This document shows positions 61,336-64,000 of a stretch of DNA of 64,000 bases, piece by piece. Within the stretch, counting starts at the first letter, position 1. Each line of letters opens with the position of its first letter. Origin of the DNA: a virus; IMG/VR virus record IMGVR_UViG_3300048834_000128, positions 1-64,000 of that record; one strand, 5' to 3'. The notes under the pieces are model-generated. The model worked only from the letters and a program-made list of their open reading frames with translations. It made no database searches and was not told the DNA's origin. The position numbers were made by a program, and so were the translations under genes.

Positions 61336-61789
61336 TATTTCCTTGATTTGCCCATTTTTGAAATTCTCCCATATTAAAAACCTTCAATAAATTGTTGCCT
61401 ACTTGACCTCTAAGCCATATTTCAGCAGATTGCTTATAACCTCCACCATCTAAAAGCACTATTACTTGGTGAGGGTGTTTCTGTTGAATATTCAATACAA
61501 AGTATGGAAACTTTTCATCGACCGATCCGCCACTCTGTTGCCACTTACTTTCTATAATCAAACAATTTACCCATTTTTCAGGATGAAACAAAACGAAATC
61601 ACAATACATTGGAGTTCCGTATATACTTGCTCCTATATGAAATTGCCTTGAATAAATTGGCTGATTAAGATAAGTTGCAACCTTGAATTTATCTCTTGGA
61701 ACATACTGATATTCCTTTTCAATTAATCTGTCTTCAATGAACTTTTCTAATCGTGTCCCCGTGTAATTTGACTGGTTCTTTTCTTTCAT
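61331..61789 (-). CDS. PD-(D/E)XK restriction endonuclease, 152 aa
   Basis: A short nuclease with Asp64 in MYCDFVLFH and Glu80-Ser-Lys82 in LIIESKWQ, a PD-X15-ExK arrangement. The segment SGGSVDEKFPY and the LLDGGGYK strand fit small type II-like PD-(D/E)XK enzymes that are often found next to DNA adenine methyltransferases. The ATG overlaps the methyltransferase stop (TAATG), so the nuclease is translated last, the safe order for an R-M pair. The cleavage site is presumably that of the partner methyltransferase. Confidence 0.8.
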   Translation of the reverse strand: MKEKNQSNYTGTRLEKFIEDRLIEKEYQYVPRDKFKVATYLNQPIYSRQFHIGASIYGTPMYCDFVLFHPEKWVNCLIIESKWQQSGGSVDEKFPYFVLNIQQKHPHQVIVLLDGGGYKQSAEIWLRGQVGNNLLKVFNMGEFQKWANQGNI

Positions 61790-62733
61790 TAGTAGTTTGT
61801 AATTAAAACCTCTTCAACGGCATTTCTACCATTTGGTTTGCAATTTACAAGTCTTGGAGCATTTACAATAGAAATTTTGAACATATTACCCTTATATAAA
61901 TCTCTTATGAAAGGTGTATTGCTATTTGAAACCATTATTTTCACTCCTTTTTTATGAAGTGACTTGCAAAACTCAGAAAGTTCCCTTTGGTTTTGTTCTG
62001 TAAATCCATCAACTGCATACTTTGTAAATGATGTATCAGTAGTAGGGTGATATGGGGGATCAAAATAAATGAAATCGCCATTTTGCGGACTTAGTTTTGA
62101 ATAATCACCATATCTAACATCTACATTCTGCAATGCTTTATTACAAAGCAAAAGATTGTCCTTTTGGCAAATTCCAGGATTTACATATTTACCCATAGGC
62201 ACATTAAATTCACCTTTTGAATTGACACGATATAAACCATTAAAACAAGTCTTATTCAAATATATCATTCGTGCTGCAATTTCAATAGGGTCTTCTAAAT
62301 TGTGCTGTGAACGAATATGATAATAATATACTTCATTGTGTTTTGCTTGATGTTTTTCAAGAATTTCAATCAACTTTTCAACGTCCTTTTGAATGACCTT
62401 GTAAGTTAAAATCAAGTCCATATTAGCATCATTTAAAACAGCATTATTTAGTTTTGATTGCAATTCAAAAAACAATGCACCTCCACCAACAAAGCCCTCC
62501 CAATATGTATTAAAGTGTTCGGGTAATCTTGATGTCAGTTCGTGCATTATACTGCGCTTACCGCCAACCCATTTTAAAAAGGGGGTTGCTTTATCTCCTT
62601 GCTCTTCATCTTCTGGTATATCAGACAAGTCCTTTGTATTCACATTTGAAAACCTTTCAAGTGCTTCCGAAAATGGCATATCAAGGCTGAATGCAGGATC
62701 GTGTTTTTTTGGGTTTGATGTTTGTTTTGACAT
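61789..62733 (-). CDS. DNA adenine methyltransferase, Dam family, 314 aa
   Basis: The class-alpha N6-adenine methyltransferase motifs are in order: FLKWVGGKR at 52-60, the SAM-binding FVGGGALFFE at 81-90, LNKTCFNGLYR at 159-169 and the catalytic DPPY at 225-228. The first 45 residues are an acidic extension absent from ordinary Dam. Dam and DpnM relatives methylate GATC, so GATC is the best guess for the site. It is co-translated with the transposase upstream and the nuclease downstream. Confidence 0.92.
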   Translation of the reverse strand: MSKQTSNPKKHDPAFSLDMPFSEALERFSNVNTKDLSDIPEDEEQGDKATPFLKWVGGKRSIMHELTSRLPEHFNTYWEGFVGGGALFFELQSKLNNAVLNDANMDLILTYKVIQKDVEKLIEILEKHQAKHNEVYYYHIRSQHNLEDPIEIAARMIYLNKTCFNGLYRVNSKGEFNVPMGKYVNPGICQKDNLLLCNKALQNVDVRYGDYSKLSPQNGDFIYFDPPYHPTTDTSFTKYAVDGFTEQNQRELSEFCKSLHKKGVKIMVSNSNTPFIRDLYKGNMFKISIVNAPRLVNCKPNGRNAVEEVLITNY

Positions 62734-63674
62734 TATGCGTTAGCGATTAGTTGTTGATATTTGATTCGTTTTCCATCGCAACTATTCAGTAGCAAATTAA
62801 ACCTATTTTCTTGTGATATTTCTCTTGTATTATATCTAAACGCAAATTCATTCAAATAGTTGTTAAGGTGTTTAGGACTTACGAAATGGTAAATTCCTAT
62901 AATACCACGTTTTAAAAGCGAGAAAAAACCCTCTGCGGTGTTAGTGTGAACTTCACCTTTTACATACTCACCATGTCCATGTTTTACTATTTGGTGATTG
63001 TAAAGCCATTTTACTGAATTATAAACCCTATACTCATCGGTCATTAGTTTTGTTCCTAAAACCACATTGTTAGTAATAAAATTACCTATTGCTTTGCTAT
63101 CGACTGAATCAGATTTTTGAACCTTTACAATTCCTTTTCTTTCTACAACTGCAAGGACTGGAGTTTTAGTCTTTGTGCTTCTACCTTGTGTATTTTCAGT
63201 TTTCTTAGATCTATGTTTGTTCTTTTCTTTGCCACCAATGTATGTTTCATCAGCCTCAACGATATTTTTCAAAGGAGCATTGAAAGCCTTTGTTCTACTT
63301 GCGTGGCGTAATCTATGAAGCATAAACCAAGCGGTTTTTTGTGTTACATCCAAATCTTTGCCTAACTGCAAAGAACTGATACCTTTTTTGTGTGAGGTTA
63401 TTAGATAGATAGCAACAAACCATTTTTGAAGTGAAATTTTAGTACCCTCGAAAATGCTACCAACCTTAGCAGTAAATTGTTTACGACAATCTTTGCATTT
63501 AAACCTTTTTCCATCTGAAAATGCGTAAACTTTCTCATTTCCACAATGAGGGCAATAAATACCATCTTTCCAACGCATTTGTTTTAGGTGTTCAAGGCAA
63601 ACTTTCTCATCAGAGAAATAATTCATAACTTGCATTAAACTATTGAAATTCAGGTTTTTGCTATCTTTTTTCAT
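62733..63674 (-). CDS. IS1595-family transposase, 313 aa
   Basis: The N-terminus holds a zinc ribbon (CPHCGNEKV, then CKDC; Cys41, 44, 60, 63). The ISXO2-like DDE domain shows VEADETYIGG with Asp142, MTDEYRVY with Asp213 and NTAEGFFSLLKRG with Glu248. All catalytic residues are intact and the length is normal, so the element is probably mobile. The last base of its stop is the first base of the methyltransferase start (TAATG). Confidence 0.95.
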   Translation of the reverse strand: MKKDSKNLNFNSLMQVMNYFSDEKVCLEHLKQMRWKDGIYCPHCGNEKVYAFSDGKRFKCKDCRKQFTAKVGSIFEGTKISLQKWFVAIYLITSHKKGISSLQLGKDLDVTQKTAWFMLHRLRHASRTKAFNAPLKNIVEADETYIGGKEKNKHRSKKTENTQGRSTKTKTPVLAVVERKGIVKVQKSDSVDSKAIGNFITNNVVLGTKLMTDEYRVYNSVKWLYNHQIVKHGHGEYVKGEVHTNTAEGFFSLLKRGIIGIYHFVSPKHLNNYLNEFAFRYNTREISQENRFNLLLNSCDGKRIKYQQLIANA

Positions 63675-63697
63675 ATTCTATGTCCTAATTGACACTA

Positions 63698-63727
63698 CAA
63701 ATATACACAAAATTTTGGGTTAAACAA
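63698..63727 (-). promoter_or_regulatory. Transposase promoter reaching into the right inverted repeat
   Basis: On the minus strand TTG (63727-63725), a 19-nt spacer and TATATTTG (63705-63698) precede the transposase ATG at 63674. The -33 element lies in the inverted repeat, so transposase binding could repress its own gene. Confidence 0.65.
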
Positions 63728-63740
63728 GTATATAATTACC
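63714..63740 (-). repeat. Right terminal inverted repeat
   Basis: Partner of the left repeat at 61309-61335, matching 22 of 27 positions in inverted orientation and starting with GG at the outer end. Confidence 0.92.
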
Positions 63741-63748
63741 TAAACAAT
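63741..63748. repeat. Target-site duplication, right copy (TAAACAAT)
   Basis: Identical to 61301-61308. Confidence 0.92.
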
Positions 63749-64000
63749 AAATACATGAAAGTGTTATTAAGGGATGGGAATAGAAAAAAACTGGTTTATT
63801 TACATAGGTTAATAGCAGGGGCATTCATTGATAATCCTAACAACCATCCTATGATAAACCATATAGACGGCAATAGATTAAACAATTCTATCGACAACTT
63901 AGAATGGTGCACAAATTCAGAAAACCAAATACATGCAATATCCATCGGGTTAGTAGATAGGGGTGATTTATATAAGAGGCTCAATAATAACGGAAGAAGA
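63749..64000 (+). pseudogene. NUMOD4-HNH homing endonuclease, 3' part (runs off the window)
   Basis: In the frame that continues the 5' part, 84 codons are open to the window end. They contain the HNH core: YLHRLIAGAFIDNPNN, MINHIDGNRLNNS and NLEWCTNSENQIHA. An ATG at 63755 could start a fragment lacking the NUMOD4 domain, but no promoter box is seen before it. Together with 61138-61308 it makes at least a 141-residue endonuclease. Confidence 0.9.

Larger units (their letters stand above)
61309..63740 (-). mobile_element. IS1595-family transposon carrying a restriction-modification pair, 2432 bp
   Basis: The element is bounded by 27-bp imperfect inverted repeats starting GGTAA and by an 8-bp duplication. 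It carries three leftward genes: transposase, Dam-type methyltransferase and PD-(D/E)XK nuclease, joined by TAATG overlaps. It is more AT-rich than the phage. The -33 element of the transposase promoter lies in the right inverted repeat and the nuclease stop codon lies in the left one, so the cargo fills the whole element. IS1595 relatives with passenger genes are known. A complete R-M pair inside such an element in a phage is what stands out. Confidence 0.93.

Noticed and set aside
61309-63740. Free-standing phage Dam methylase with an unrelated IS nearby
   Set aside because: Both cargo genes lie inside the inverted repeats and duplication, and they overlap the transposase gene, so all three belong to one element.

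Overview
The window looks like a large piece (about 64 kb) of a tailed double-stranded DNA phage that infects a Bacteroidota host. Promoters read TTTG-N19/20-TAnnTTTG, the Bacteroidota sigma-factor signature, and start codons follow A-rich leaders or no leader rather than Shine-Dalgarno sequences. The virion genes include a large terminase (729 aa), an 831-aa portal, a Pro/Glu-rich scaffold-like protein, a 461-aa major capsid protein, a row of short connector-like proteins, an 1136-aa muzzle/stopper-like protein, internal virion proteins and a 2300-aa giant protein. This resembles the short-tailed crAss-like and Cellulophaga podovirus lineages. That placement is inferred from gene order and size. 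No polymerase, primase, helicase or integrase is visible, so the replication module must lie outside the window.

Layout. 1-5.7 kb: thirteen leftward small genes of early/accessory character, ending in an Ala/Tyr/Asp repeat protein cut by the window edge. 5.7-6.4 kb: divergent intergenic region with a tandem operator-like repeat. 6.4-8.4 kb: a rightward group with an HNH endonuclease and an AntA/KilAC-type antirepressor. 8.5-14.1 kb: small overlapping genes, including a tandem GroES-like protein, a lipoprotein, a VRR-NUC nuclease and an RyR-domain protein. 14.2-24.8 kb: packaging and head genes, interrupted by a structured non-coding region at 20.3-20.8 kb. 24.8-25.2 kb: terminator, tRNA-Trp, a second structured RNA candidate and another terminator. 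25.2-32.3 kb: lysis genes (holin-like, M15 endolysin, u-spanin candidate), a PAPS-reductase-like protein and an AT-rich run of small unknown genes. 32.4-49.9 kb: connector, tail and ejected proteins, with an HNH-AP2 endonuclease fitted between two of them. 49.9-61.1 kb: collagen-like, beta-propeller and glycine-rich adhesion proteins, a GT2-TPR glycosyltransferase and two small membrane proteins, one holin-like.

Right end. A 2432-bp IS1595-family transposon (61309-63740) has 27-bp imperfect terminal inverted repeats and an 8-bp target duplication (TAAACAAT). It sits inside a NUMOD4-HNH homing endonuclease gene. Besides the transposase it carries a Dam-type adenine methyltransferase and a PD-(D/E)XK nuclease, so it is a restriction-modification system packaged in an insertion sequence. 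Removing the element and one duplicate restores the endonuclease frame exactly. This is the most notable discovery in the window.

Regulation. Several modules start from a promoter whose -7 box lies 4-5 nt before the ATG, implying leaderless mRNAs. Some of these promoters also share a TAATAC-N4-TAATAC direct repeat in the spacer, which suggests a common regulator. Intrinsic terminators close the portal, capsid, post-capsid, tRNA/ncRNA, endolysin, holin and decoration-protein units.
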